From: Kalaharituber pfeilii | Taxonomy: Eukaryota; Ascomycota; Pezizomycetes; Pezizales; Pezizaceae | Direction: 5' to 3' | Assembly: GCA_015179045.1 (NCBI GenBank) | Contig: WHUZ01000002.1 | Location: 2,480,001-2,544,000 of the forward strand | Length of the DNA stretch: 64,000 bases | Part shown: in pieces, positions 1-10,547 of the stretch | How the letters are laid out: every line of letters starts with the position of its first letter | Numbering within the stretch: the stretch's first letter is position 1 | Notes under the pieces: generated by a model | Told to the model about the DNA's origin: nothing | What the model saw: the letters and a program-made list of their open reading frames with translations, nothing else | Databases searched by the model: none | Position numbers and translations under genes: made by a program

Positions 1-64
1 AGCTTGTCAATCCTAGTGAATACTTAATTACTACGAAACTCCCACCTCTTTCTATGAATTTTGG

Positions 65-114
<50 letters not shown>

Positions 115-383
115 CTCAAGCCAAAATTTAAAAAACAAGTTTCCCTAGTTCCACTAGAATTGAATCATATAAAACCGGAGCATAACAATCCATTTTATTT
201 ATTTTTAATTTTAAGACGCTGGACAGCATTATCACCCAGCTCAAAGTGAGAATCAAACCACGGCCCTCAATTATATACCTCTTGTTGTTACCTTCCATCC
301 CCAGAAAACAACAGCATCCACTTTAACCAATGCATAGGTCAGTTTGAAAAGTTAACAACTCCACCTTCTCTCTCCCCCCAGAG

Positions 384-696
384 GTGCACCAGCATCTCGC
401 ACCCCACATCCGGCAGCTGCAGCAGCATGTCACATCCCCATTCCCGACACGACTTTCTCAATCGCAGCCCCTCTCCAGCAGCCCGTTCAGCGACCCTTCA
501 ACGGCCCCTCCGATGCCCTCCCCGTCCCCCGTCCCCGCCCCATCCCCATCCCACCGCCTCTTCAGCACCCACTGCGACTACCTCTTCAACAGCTTCCCGG
601 ACAAGACAAATTACTCGCTGGAATGTCGACTACTCCCTATGTGCCTTTGTTGTATCCTTTTTTTGTGTGTTTTCTGGAAATTTATTAAAATTTTGA
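384..696 (+). other. possible exon or gene fragment, unassigned
   Basis: This is a GC-rich, Pro/Ser-rich stretch in AT-rich surroundings, preceded by a pyrimidine tract and an AG that could be a 3' splice site at about 380. Read from there, one frame stays open through a Pro/Ser-rich segment and then a conserved-looking HCDYLFNSFPDKTNYSLEC before turning hydrophobic. I do not recognise the family. It could be the last exon of a gene lying mostly left of the window, or a remnant. The upstream 360 bases hold only a poly-T tract at 67-114 and AT-rich sequence. Confidence 0.25.
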
Positions 697-1748
697 TACT
701 CATTGAAGATTTATACCAATGGCATCTTTCTTACGATCAATTGGTAGGTATACGGGGGCTTTAGGGGGAACAAGGTCTAGACCTATGGTCGGCGGAGGGA
801 ACGCCTCGCTGAGCTGAGTGCAAATTCCAAACCGAGAGCTTTGTGCTCTCTCTATAAATGTTATTTGCCTTTACTAACATAACATAAGCTAACATATATA
901 TCACAACCTGAGTCGGATATTAGCCGATGAAAGTACGGTAAAGAAACCACGTGATGCAAAAGTTTGTTGTGGCAAAGGGTCCCAATTAGTAGATTAACTA
1001 TGAGCAATGTCTGGCTATTCTGCTTGTATGGGTCTATTATATTTGAGGGGGAAAAAGGGGAGAAATTGATTGTGGTCAAGTTCTCGCATGTCGAATGGAT
1101 GATTGCGATACCAAAACTCCTAGGTAAAGCACTGGAGAGGAACGGAGTGTGATGGTTAGGCCCTGTATATGAGATGTACATATTGGCATTTCTATCATAG
1201 ACTGAGAAGATTGCCGTGGGATGGAAGTTTAGGCGTGTTAATAATGATACTAGCTCAAAGATCACCAACCGATCCTAATTTATGTAAATTCGGCATTTTC
1301 AGCATATCCCAATGATTATTTCACCACAAACTTCGATGAAGAGTAGACATCAAGTACATACCACGTAGGATGTTAGAATGAAATTAAAAGGTTAAATTTT
1401 GTTTGCTTATACTATGTTGTATAATTTTTATGGAGGACATACATGATAATTAAGTCATCAATAGAAGTTCAAGAGTGGTACATGTTGTTGCCACCCAAAT
1501 TCCATGTACCAGGTATATCACAACATACTTGGAGAACAACTTGAATGTTGTGCCTCTCAAGGCTTCAATTTCTGGATGCAAGAGAATTACAGAGTTATGA
1601 AATTGCTTTCTAGCTAGTATAATAATATGAATGACCCGGACATAGCTAGTTCTAGTCCAAAGCACAGAGATGGCTATAGCTACCAGTTGCCAATATAAAT
1701 TCTAGCTTATCCAAATATCACTCACCTGTATTGCCCAAATCATCTCAT
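697..1748. other. gene-free stretch
   Basis: AT-rich sequence with short overlapping ORFs on both strands (for example 861-1268 minus). None has recognisable domains or splice structure, and I see nothing functional in it. Confidence 0.5.
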
Positions 1749-2946
1749 TTAGTTCGTCATCCCATGATAATTATCCAACGGTGCTACCTCTTTTACAATC
1801 TCCCAGATCTCATCAATTTTCGCCACTAATGGTTCTGGCAGTGGCTTTGCCTCCTTCAACAACTTGAGCGTCTGCTCGAACTGCCCCATTCTCGACGGCC
1901 CAAAAATAAGAGCATCCCCTTTCGCCCCATCCAATACACTATGAAACAATACCCACCTAAACGCCAACTCAAGCTTCGAGATACCAGACTCAGCTGAAAT
2001 CTTGTCCCACTCCACCAGAGCTTGGAGATATTCAGGTTTATTGAAGCTGGCGTTGTATAATTTACCTATGACTACAGCAGGGTTCCATCGGCCGCCCGGC
2101 TCGGCAAGACGGGCTTGAAATTGGTCCGGGGTCATGAGGAGGAGGCCACCGGTGATGGGAGAGTAGGCAGTGAATGATATGTTAAGGCGGCGTAGTGTAG
2201 GGAAGAGTTCGGTCTCTACGAGGCGGGCGACGGCAGAGAGACTACCAGAGAAGACGGTTGGAAGGACGTAGTTTTTGGAAAGCGCATAGGAGTGGGCAGA
2301 TTCGACTTCGGAGGCAGTGAAGTTGGACAAACCCCACTATGTCGGTTTATGAGGATCTGTTAATGAGAGGGGTAAATTGATTGAAATAAAGGGTATGTAC
2401 CTTTTGGAATGCACCTGTGAGGTAGAGCTCCTGGAGTGCGTCGATAGTTTCGTGGATGTCACTGCTTGGGTCTGGGTCTGGAGAGTGAAGGTACAGCACT
2501 TCAACCTGTTACTCTGTCAGGCCTGCTCCATGTTTTTCTTGATGTTCTCTGTTGCATTGCCATACCTGTTTCGTCTTAAGTGCTTCCAGACTAGTCTTGA
2601 CACTCTCCAACACCGTCTCTCGTTTCCCACATCCTGCATAGAATCCAGCCGCCTTTGTCTGTAACCTGATACCTCTCTTTTCGGCCCCAAGACGCCCAAG
2701 GGTCAGTTCGCTCTTTTAAGGAGATATTAGCATGACAGCTCATTATTAGTATGGGAAACGGGCCCAAGGACTTACATCACCGTAGATCCGTGCAGTGTCA
2801 ACAGGGATATCATTCTCTTTGAGAATGTCGAGTATCCTAACAAGATCTTCGTCTGTGAATCTGTTCGTCATGTCTTCAAAGTGAGCGAAGGCTACTCCTC
2901 CAAAGACGAGAGTTGGGGGAATGCGCGTGGAGCTGGTGGTGGACAT
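1749..2946 (-). CDS. aldo-keto reductase (aflatoxin-aldehyde-reductase/AKR7-like)
   Basis: Predicted NADPH-dependent aldo-keto reductase of about 337 residues acting in the cytosol on aldehydes or ketones; the substrate is unknown. Four exons fit: 2776-2946, 2566-2712, 2401-2505 and 1749-2336, with GT...AG introns that keep frame. The (beta/alpha)8 AKR tetrad can be read as Asp50 (in PVDTARIYG), Tyr55, Lys77 (in RLQTKAAG) and His113 (in VEVLYLHSPDPDP). The segment WGLSNFTASEV matches the family strand near the cofactor site. The start is the ATG before STTSSTRIPPTLVFGG, where the AKR fold normally begins. Length matches AKR7-type fungal enzymes. No neighbouring biosynthetic genes are visible, so a detoxification role is only inference. 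Confidence 0.85.
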
Positions 2947-5736
2947 TGCTGGAGTCTTTCTGGCTGCTCAATTTCTCTGGTAAATGAAAATGGATGATAT
3001 ACGGATGTACTGTTTCTGAAGAAGACAGGAATGATGGATGGGCATTAGTGGTGGGTGCAGGCGAATATAAGCACTTGATCTTGTTGCTGGGTTACGAATA
3101 ACTCTGCTATTGTGGCGCTGGGCTGCTGCCGTTTTTGGAAGGCTGCAGTGTTGGACCAGCAACTGAGTACGCCCCCGCAGCAAGCGGTAACCGGGTTAAT
3201 CCAGCTCCCGGTAATGCGACATGTTATGTGAACGGAGGAACTCGTTGGTCGACGGAACAAACAACAGTGATTTATCACGTTGGTCGGGGCATAGTAAAAC
3301 TGCGTGGATGGATATATAAGACATATACGTAGTTTGGTGATTATTTAACCAGTATCATCCCCTCAGTACGCTGGTAGCAAAATTGTAGATTTCTCAAGAA
3401 CACCGGTCAGCTTGACCTTCAATAGGGCTAGCCTCCACCGAGTTCCGAGACGAGAGATTGGTTATTGAGGCCCCATGGTGCTGAAGAAATAATGCAATCG
3501 ACTTGCACTCTGTAAGGCAGTCCCTTGCGGGCACAAAACACAGACAAATTGGCTTCAGTGATTGATTGGGCGAGGGAACCCAGAATCTGAGCACATACGT
3601 ATTACTGAGTGAAGTTAAACCCAAAATCATCACTGCTTAACCACCAGCAGTTTGAATTCTTGCGCTTTGACCAATTTGTCAGAGTTTCACGCTCCCAGGG
3701 ATGCTGACAGTTACCATGGTCGTGAGGCGTACAGCCAGGGTCGCCCCCGTCTCTGTGGACCGTTATTGGTGACTCCGGCTGCACTATCAGATTGGGGTTA
3801 CAGTAGCACCGAACCCCACATACATATGTTGCTCTAGCGGGCTATTGGCACCATAGAAAGCTTAATCACACAGCACTCTCCAAACCCCCGTTCTCTACGC
3901 GCTCGTCTGGTTCCACCAAGCCTCCTTGCGTTCTCATTGACGTCCTCAGAGCGTCTGGATTCGCCCGTATCTCACAAACCCTGCTCAAGCGAGACTAAGC
4001 ATCCAGCACGGGCAAGAGGCAATTAGTAGTGGGTAAGTGCTATTCAAATACAAGGGGGGTGTTTGTATTCAAATAGCAGAACACTTTTCATCAATAAAAA
4101 AATAACTAGAGAATTATAATGCAATTTCTTATACAACCACAACCTACTATTCAAGCAACACTCAGCACTAACAAGCAACTGCAATAGGCATTAAGGCATG
4201 GAGGCAAAAGGTGGGGAAGATGTGTACCGTAGAAGCTAGCTCATAAGAGACTACGGAGTTATATGAGACCATTTTCTTCAAGGGACAAAAACAAAAGCCG
4301 GTCTGGCTATGACCACCAATATTTATACTGTATAAATACCCTTGGTAAAAGGATACTGGTAAATGACCTTCTGTTAAGAGAAGGATAGTAATACCATATG
4401 CTCAAGATCTTCAGTGTTCACAGAATTCTAAGGAAAGAGTATCTGTACTCAGAGATGACGATGCCAAGAAAACGAGATAGCACATCAGTAAGCAGCGCAT
4501 TGGCATGGCAGTGATTAAGAACGTTTTACTAGGGTTCAATAGAGAAGGGGGCCAGCTAGATGAGTTCATGTACACAAAAGCTAGTGATTAAAACAGTTTT
4601 AGAGAGGGCATGGTATACTATTCTCGGAGATAGGAGTTGTTTCAACACAAGTGCAAATTGGTGAAATCTCAGAGTGAAGATAGAAACTAGACAAGGAACT
4701 AGAGGAATTGAGGGTGATGATAGTAAACTAGGAAAATCTAGGGACATAATGAGGGAGTAGTACAGAATAGGAAGGATGCTGTTGACATTGTTCACACATC
4801 GTTCATCGACATGTTTATCAATCCAGTTCATGAGGATGCCAATTTGTTTCACGTAGGCTGGCCCACTTGGGAACATGTTGACAGGGTGGCTTACAAGCAG
4901 AGTTGGGTGGGGAGGCGATCCCACTTACGAATATGTTCAAGTGAGTACTATACAAGACTTTCTTGTTACACGAGTCATGAAAAAAAAATTTTGGAAAAAA
5001 AACAAAAAAGAAATTCTTGCCGTATCTGGTATTTATAGCCATAAGAGAAAAAACGCCAAAGAGACTACCTTTGAAAGTAGAGATATGATATCCGGAATCC
5101 AACCATTCCAGGTGCCATCCTGTATGCCTGTTTTGGAAGTGACAGGGATTGCATCGGCGCTAAGCATATCATACCAATTTGGGTTGTTGTATTGCCAAAT
5201 ATGGTAGTCGACACATCCCGCAGGTGCCAAGACCCCCACTTTAAGCATGTCACGATTGGTTGAACTTTTCAGACCACTGGTAACATTTAGGAATTAGCCG
5301 TATCGTACTGGATGGAACCACGAAACAGACAACCAGTGGCGCGCTTTGACCTCTACGGTGTAACCAAGAATGCATGCGTGTATGCATCTCTGTCGTCATG
5401 AATTTGATTATTTGCGGCTGCGATTGCTGTGCATTCACCCCACCATACGGATGCTCAGACTATTGGCTACATATCCAGCAGCTCACACCTGCATACCTAG
5501 TTCGGCAGCCGAATTGTCAGTCGATGATCAGCAAGTTGTCTCGGCAGGTGAGAGAACATTATTCTGCCCCGCGCAGGACCATCATCGCACTTTTGTAGAG
5601 CCCAGGGAGGGCACTCAGAGTCCGCTGCAGTCCGACGTCAAACTGCTCTATGCTTATGTAAACCCGCTCTATAAGTACTGAATTAATTCACCATGATCTG
5701 ACAGACGGCCCATCAGAGTCCGGATTTTCCATCACC
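2947..5736. other. gene-free stretch with weak ORFs
   Basis: No supported gene in about 2.8 kb. On the minus strand at 5033-5248 there is an ORF with the unusual segment WQYNNPNWYDMLSADAIP, and another open stretch at 4556-4924, but I could not join them by credible introns or place them in a family. A poly-A region lies near 4980-5010. Confidence 0.4.
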
Positions 5737-6305
5737 ATGAGCGGCAAGTGACTTACTTTCCATTTTTCACTGGAATTGAAGCTAATCCATAGACATCCAG
5801 TGGAATACAAGAATCGAAAAGCTGCTGAACTCCTTGGGTTTTTCGACGAGGGTATTCCGCCTCAGTTGTACTCCTACTGGCGTAAGGAGATCGGGCATCA
5901 TATGGTTATACAAGACAGTGCGGGTCCGTCGAGAGCTAGTGGAAGAAGGTGGAAGATCTTTCTGAGGTCTATGTGGACTTTACGGACTCTGGCCCCTCGC
6001 GCTCGAGAGAACATAATGCAGGATTCTGTCATGCAGGAATGTCATGCTATTCTGGCATTAGATGTTGCAAAAAAGATACGATCTAGCCAACAGGCGGCAA
6101 ACAAAGCGGTTAAGCAAGCAACAGACGCATACCAACGACGATGCTTGCAGGGCGCTTCAGGAGAAATGAGCAGCTGCTCAGAAGTTGATCCAGACGAGAC
6201 TACGGCTGCTGTGGAACAGAAGTGAGTGAATTCATGACGCCTGATAAGCACATAATTAATACATACAGGCCGATATCGGACAGTGAGAGGCTGCAAACGA
6301 CTTGA
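5737..6305 (+). CDS. small hypothetical protein, three exons
   Basis: I do not recognise this gene. A splice model gives a protein of about 158 residues: exon 1 5737-5747 (ATG and three codons plus two bases), intron 5748-5792 (45 nt), exon 2 5793-6221, intron 6222-6268 (GTGAGT...ACAG, 47 nt), exon 3 6269-6305 ending in TGA. Both introns keep frame and have fungal lengths. The product is basic in the middle (GRRWKIFLRSMWTLRTLAPRAREN) and has an Ala/Lys-rich helical segment (AKKIRSSQQAANKAVKQA), with no signal peptide or membrane segment. The first donor (GTGACT) is weak, so the start is less certain than the main exon. Confidence 0.45.
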
Positions 6306-7340
6306 TGGACACGTCCAGACACATATAATGAAAATTTTGGAATACAGGTGGATCCTGCCGATAAGATTCTGTACATTCCACCACCAGCTGACTCCTCCCC
6401 AAACTTCTTGGATAAGGACGGGAGTAGCCAACTTACGTAATTACGGAGGTAGTCGAATGCAATATACGAAACTAAGATACGTATCATAGCTAACCGATAT
6501 TATATATAATTTAGCCGACGGGTCATGATGAAGGTCAGTAAGGCGAGTCCAAGAGGTAAGACACGGCCACTGAGTGGAGCAGATAGGAAATATTATTATT
6601 GGTTGATGCTGGGAATGTATCTTTTTTTTTTTTTTTTTTTTTTTTTGTTGAATATCATTACTCCTACTGCTGTGGGGGCTATGAGATGGATCTGATTGCG
6701 ATGTTTTCTTTACTTAGCTGGAGCAGTTCTGGTAAGGTCTCATTGGTTCTGAGGTGGATATATTGGGGATTGAGAAAGGTAGGATTGGGATCCCATGCTG
6801 TATCCGGTACAGATGCTAACTTGCTGTATTAAACAGGTAGTGTTGTTAGATTTTTGTTTCATGTTAAATCCTTTATGTATATATGAGCACGTCTGACGTT
6901 TTGAATATGGTAAATGTCGGTGGATTAAACGACACATGGTGACATTTCAGCTTGTATATTCGGAAATATCGGAAATATCAGTTTCTTCAAATGGAACACA
7001 GTTTTTAATGCAAGAAGTGTGACGGAAAGGCTGTCATCGAATGATTTGCCTTGGAGAATGCAAAAGAGTGTGATATTGTTAGCGATAGTCGTACCTAATC
7101 ACAGTGTAATGGTCTTTAAATGATAGAGATATAAAGGAATGTCTTGAGACTGTCTTTTTCTGTAAGTTGATATTGTAAGTGTAGTTATACAGAGGGTAGA
7201 AATAAATTCTATTTCGACTAGTGGCGACTGCATCATGTAAGCAGCAGATCTGAACCTGAAGTCAACAGATTCCACTTTTATTTCCTTCAGTTTGTGTCTA
7301 GCAATGGAACTGCGATTTGAGGAGGGCACATTGCTAATAA
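6306..7340. other. gene-free stretch
   Basis: AT-rich sequence with a poly-T tract at about 6622-6645. Short ORFs on both strands show no family features. It might once have held upstream exons of the BTB-like remnant that follows, but none can be read. Confidence 0.45.
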
Positions 7341-7341
7341 C

Positions 7342-7885
7342 GAGGATTAACGAGTAGTACCCAAGCGGAACAGAATTCCAAGGAGCAAGTGCGTTTACCT
7401 AGCACGTTGCTTGAGCACGCAAAGCTTTCTGTCTTTGGTGACCGTTTCCAGATCGTAGCCCTGCAAAACCTGAGTTTCAGGAGAATTGAAGCACTTCTGT
7501 CTCACCTCAAACTCCAGAATAACTATCAAGAGGATACATTGGTTGTACTAAAGCTCTTGAATATGCAGCTGATGATCTACCTAGTGTTAATGATCGCTTG
7601 ATTGTCTGCAGGTTGGCAACAGGTTCGGAAGCTTCCCATCGTCAGCTGCAGAACTGCAATTTGACCAGCGGAAGCCCTGGCTTAAGAGAGGCATCAGGGA
7701 TAAGAATGTGTGTGTCCAATAGCACCTGCAACTTTGTGGAATTTCTCAATGTGAAATGCCAACAACCGGAATGTGGCTTCATCTCCGGAGATGCGAGGCC
7801 CGTGTATCCACAGTATCGTTCACCAGGGGACCTGCGATGCTGTTGCCCTAATTGTGGAGGAACAAATTTTACCTGTTGGAGCTAG
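7342..7885 (+). pseudogene. BTB/POZ-type protein C-terminal remnant, frameshifted
   Basis: Two adjoining frames together resemble the C-terminal part of a fungal BTB/POZ protein. The first frame (to about 7545) carries HAKLSVFGDRFQIVALQNLS and a following helix RRIEALLSHL, the usual post-BTB pattern. From about 7545 the similarity continues in another frame as ALEYAADDLPSVNDRL and runs to a stop at 7883-7885 through a Cys-rich tail (CQQPECGF ... CCCPNCGG) that could bind zinc. No GT...AG intron of normal size explains the change of frame, and the BTB core itself is not visible upstream. I infer a decayed gene; a sequencing error or missed splice form is the alternative. Confidence 0.45.
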
Positions 7886-9613
7886 GCGTTTTGTTTCCAT
7901 GTAGGCAAAGCCGCTTTCTGCGTGTAGTTTTATTATATTACTTCAATATCCGCGTAAATCTTGGGTATTTGAACCTCTCTGAGACCTTTTTGGTCAAGGA
8001 TGTGTCAAAATGTAACAATTTTAGAATTCGCTTGAGATTGAAAAATCTTTGGCAAAACTTGCCCGAAGCAAAGAGTACTGGCAGATAATAAAATAAGGAT
8101 AAGAAACCGTGGTAATTTTTTTTTTTTTTTTTTTTTTTTGGGGGGGGGGGATTCATAACCTGTATGCAGCCCGACCAGAGGATTACAGGGGATGGCGTGT
8201 AAGATTCTATAGAGGAGAGAAGGGTTTCTTTGCTCGCTCCATAATCTTGGGACTCTGATTACATCTATTCCAAAGAACTTTATGACCCTTTTTATACCCT
8301 TCTCTTCCCGCAATTCCCAGTATTGCTAGAGTGCCAATTCGGGATATTTTATCATTTGCCATTTCGAGTTACTACTGGTTTGCCATTCCTAGCAACACAG
8401 CTAACGGAAACTACGTACAAACCCATCCTCCATTATTATAGACCTCTTCTGGTCCACTCGTGAATTAGGCGGCCCAGTCCTCTCGCGAATTGAGCTGTCC
8501 GCTCGCGAATCACAGCGCTTGTGATGAAATATCTTTCCTCAGCCGCAGTATTTTAATCAGGTACTATTATGCTTGTGATAACGTCATTTTGTATGTACAC
8601 CAGCACAACCATATTTGCTACAAGCCAATTGCAAATGCTAGATGCTGAAACGTATATGCTTGCCACTATCTCCATAACAGGGGCGATGAGGTTGCAGGTG
8701 CAGCAGGCCATGGCAAGGTTGAATGGGACCTGTTAACTCCGCGGTGATATGCACGTTTCAGGTAATATTACCGCTTGGAGTAGTGAAAGAAAGGAAAATG
8801 AAATACCATCCAGCCCATTAAATTCAATGCTCACGATTACCTCCGGGGCTCCATAACTGCCGCCAGTGATATATACTTTTTAGGCAATATTTACCTTTTC
8901 TTTTGGGGTGGGGGGGGGGGCACAGGACTATGTGATACTACATAGTGCAGATATGTTTGGGAACAATAGATACATGCATGACGGTCTCTAAGGCTATTGG
9001 CAGCATGAGCTTGCAGCCTGCATGCATTTACAGTGTTATTTTTGGTTTTAAAAACGATGTACAGACAACTGAAGAGAATCAAAGTCAATAATGCTGCGTG
9101 AAAATTCCATTATTGTATTCGCCTGCGAGTAGAAGCGTTTTATCGACTCTGACGAGTAGACTAGCCCGTTCGCGTGCGGACCAGATTCGCGAGCTACAGT
9201 AGAAAGTCTTGGCAGCCCCTCACATTGCCGTTGCCTCTGAAGATCAATTCACAGGGTTCTATAAATACCGACACAGTATTAAGCGCGATACATCATGGCA
9301 GCAAAGCTGGAAATGCCTATGGCTTGCATTAGTCTGTGAATTGATGCCGAGGCATCTGGTTCCCCCACATATATATGCGCCAATCCCGGAGCTGCCGCGT
9401 TACAAGGATGCAAGGTGTATCCGTCAATGTCCGTATGGGCGGCGCGACGATGGATTAGGTAACGGCCAATAAAACGCCAAGCCTTATGGAGGAAAATATT
9501 CAGGCCATCTGATAACGCTCACCACGACCAAGCTCTACTCAAGTTCGCTAGACAGAGCAGTCCCTAAGTGAGTTTGCGGCAGCCGCAAAAGTTATTCGAC
9601 GAGCTCTGATCCC
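7886..9613. other. gene-free stretch
   Basis: Holds a poly-T/poly-G tract at about 8117-8150, a poly-G tract at about 8910-8920, and repeated gcgaat-type motifs near 8460-8510. ORF 9209-9472 has no family features and is not proposed as a gene. The last part is presumably the ISD11 promoter. Confidence 0.4.
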
Positions 9614-10196
9614 ATGGCCTCAACAGCGCCTCAAGCCAGGTCCCTTGTGTGTACTATTCACCCCACCTTTACCCGTCCTGACCAATACCTGACGAGCTTC
9701 ATTCCCGCAGTATCGCAATCTTCTCCGCTACTCCAACCGATTTGCCAATTATAACTTTCGCGAATATGGAAAGCGACGGACAAGAGACGCCTTCCGGAAG
9801 AACAGGGATGTCCAGGACCCCACAGCGATACAGGAGCTTATTCAAAAAGGGCAGGATGAACTAAGGATGTTGAAGGTATGCCATGGATGGTGTCCTCCTT
9901 GGCTTTTGGTGGCTTGCTGTTGGGAGGGTATCTTGGGAATCGGAGCTGATACGGTTGAAACAGAGACAAACTGTTATTAGTCAGTTTTATCAGTTGGATA
10001 GACTGGTAGTGGAAGGACAAGCCTCTGTAAGTCGACAACGATTCCTCCATTCCTCCTTGATTCATCTCGAATTGCGACATTATGGGAAATCAATTGAAAT
10101 TTTGAAATCATTGCTCATGGCATATTTTCGGTGCAGGGGAAGCAAAAGGGTGAACATGGAGATATCGTTCGTCAGAAGGATACTGGGTATGTATAA
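9614..10196 (+). CDS. ISD11: ISD11, LYR-motif subunit of the mitochondrial cysteine desulfurase complex
   Basis: The predicted protein of 106 residues should bind and stabilise the Nfs1 cysteine desulfurase together with acyl carrier protein in the mitochondrial matrix, for Fe-S cluster assembly. Exons are 9614-9646, 9711-9875, 9964-10026 and 10137-10196; all junctions keep frame. The LYR tripeptide is at residues 11-13 (RSLYRNLLR), split by intron 1 directly after the Leu codon. The family signatures follow: FANYNFREY, then [10 protein letters not shown], and the C-terminal [19 protein letters not shown]. Length is close to yeast Isd11 (94 residues). It is convergent with APC5, about 350 bp apart. 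The last exon is poorly conserved, so the exact C-terminus is less sure. Confidence 0.92.
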
Positions 10197-10547
10197 CAGA
10201 GAGCCCCATATGTAGTTGCGAAGGTGACAGTGACTGAGGCTAACCTCTAATAAAGCTGGGACTGAGCTCTTAGTGCCAGCACCACAATTCAGTATGATGT
10301 TTGATTTGAAGCTAATGTAAATATCTCTGGGAACGGCGCACCAAAACATGCTAAGGCAGGTTGAAGGCCTCAGTGTAAATTACATTCACCATACTCTCGG
10401 AAGCGCTAGCGTCATCATATTGTACTATTAATCCAACACCCCAATATGTACCATTAACCACTGCGTAAACGCTTCATATTAGTAGAACCGCATTGTGGAG
10501 AAAAGCAATGCAGTGCAATAAAGGTGTAACTATTGCAGTTTCTGTGC

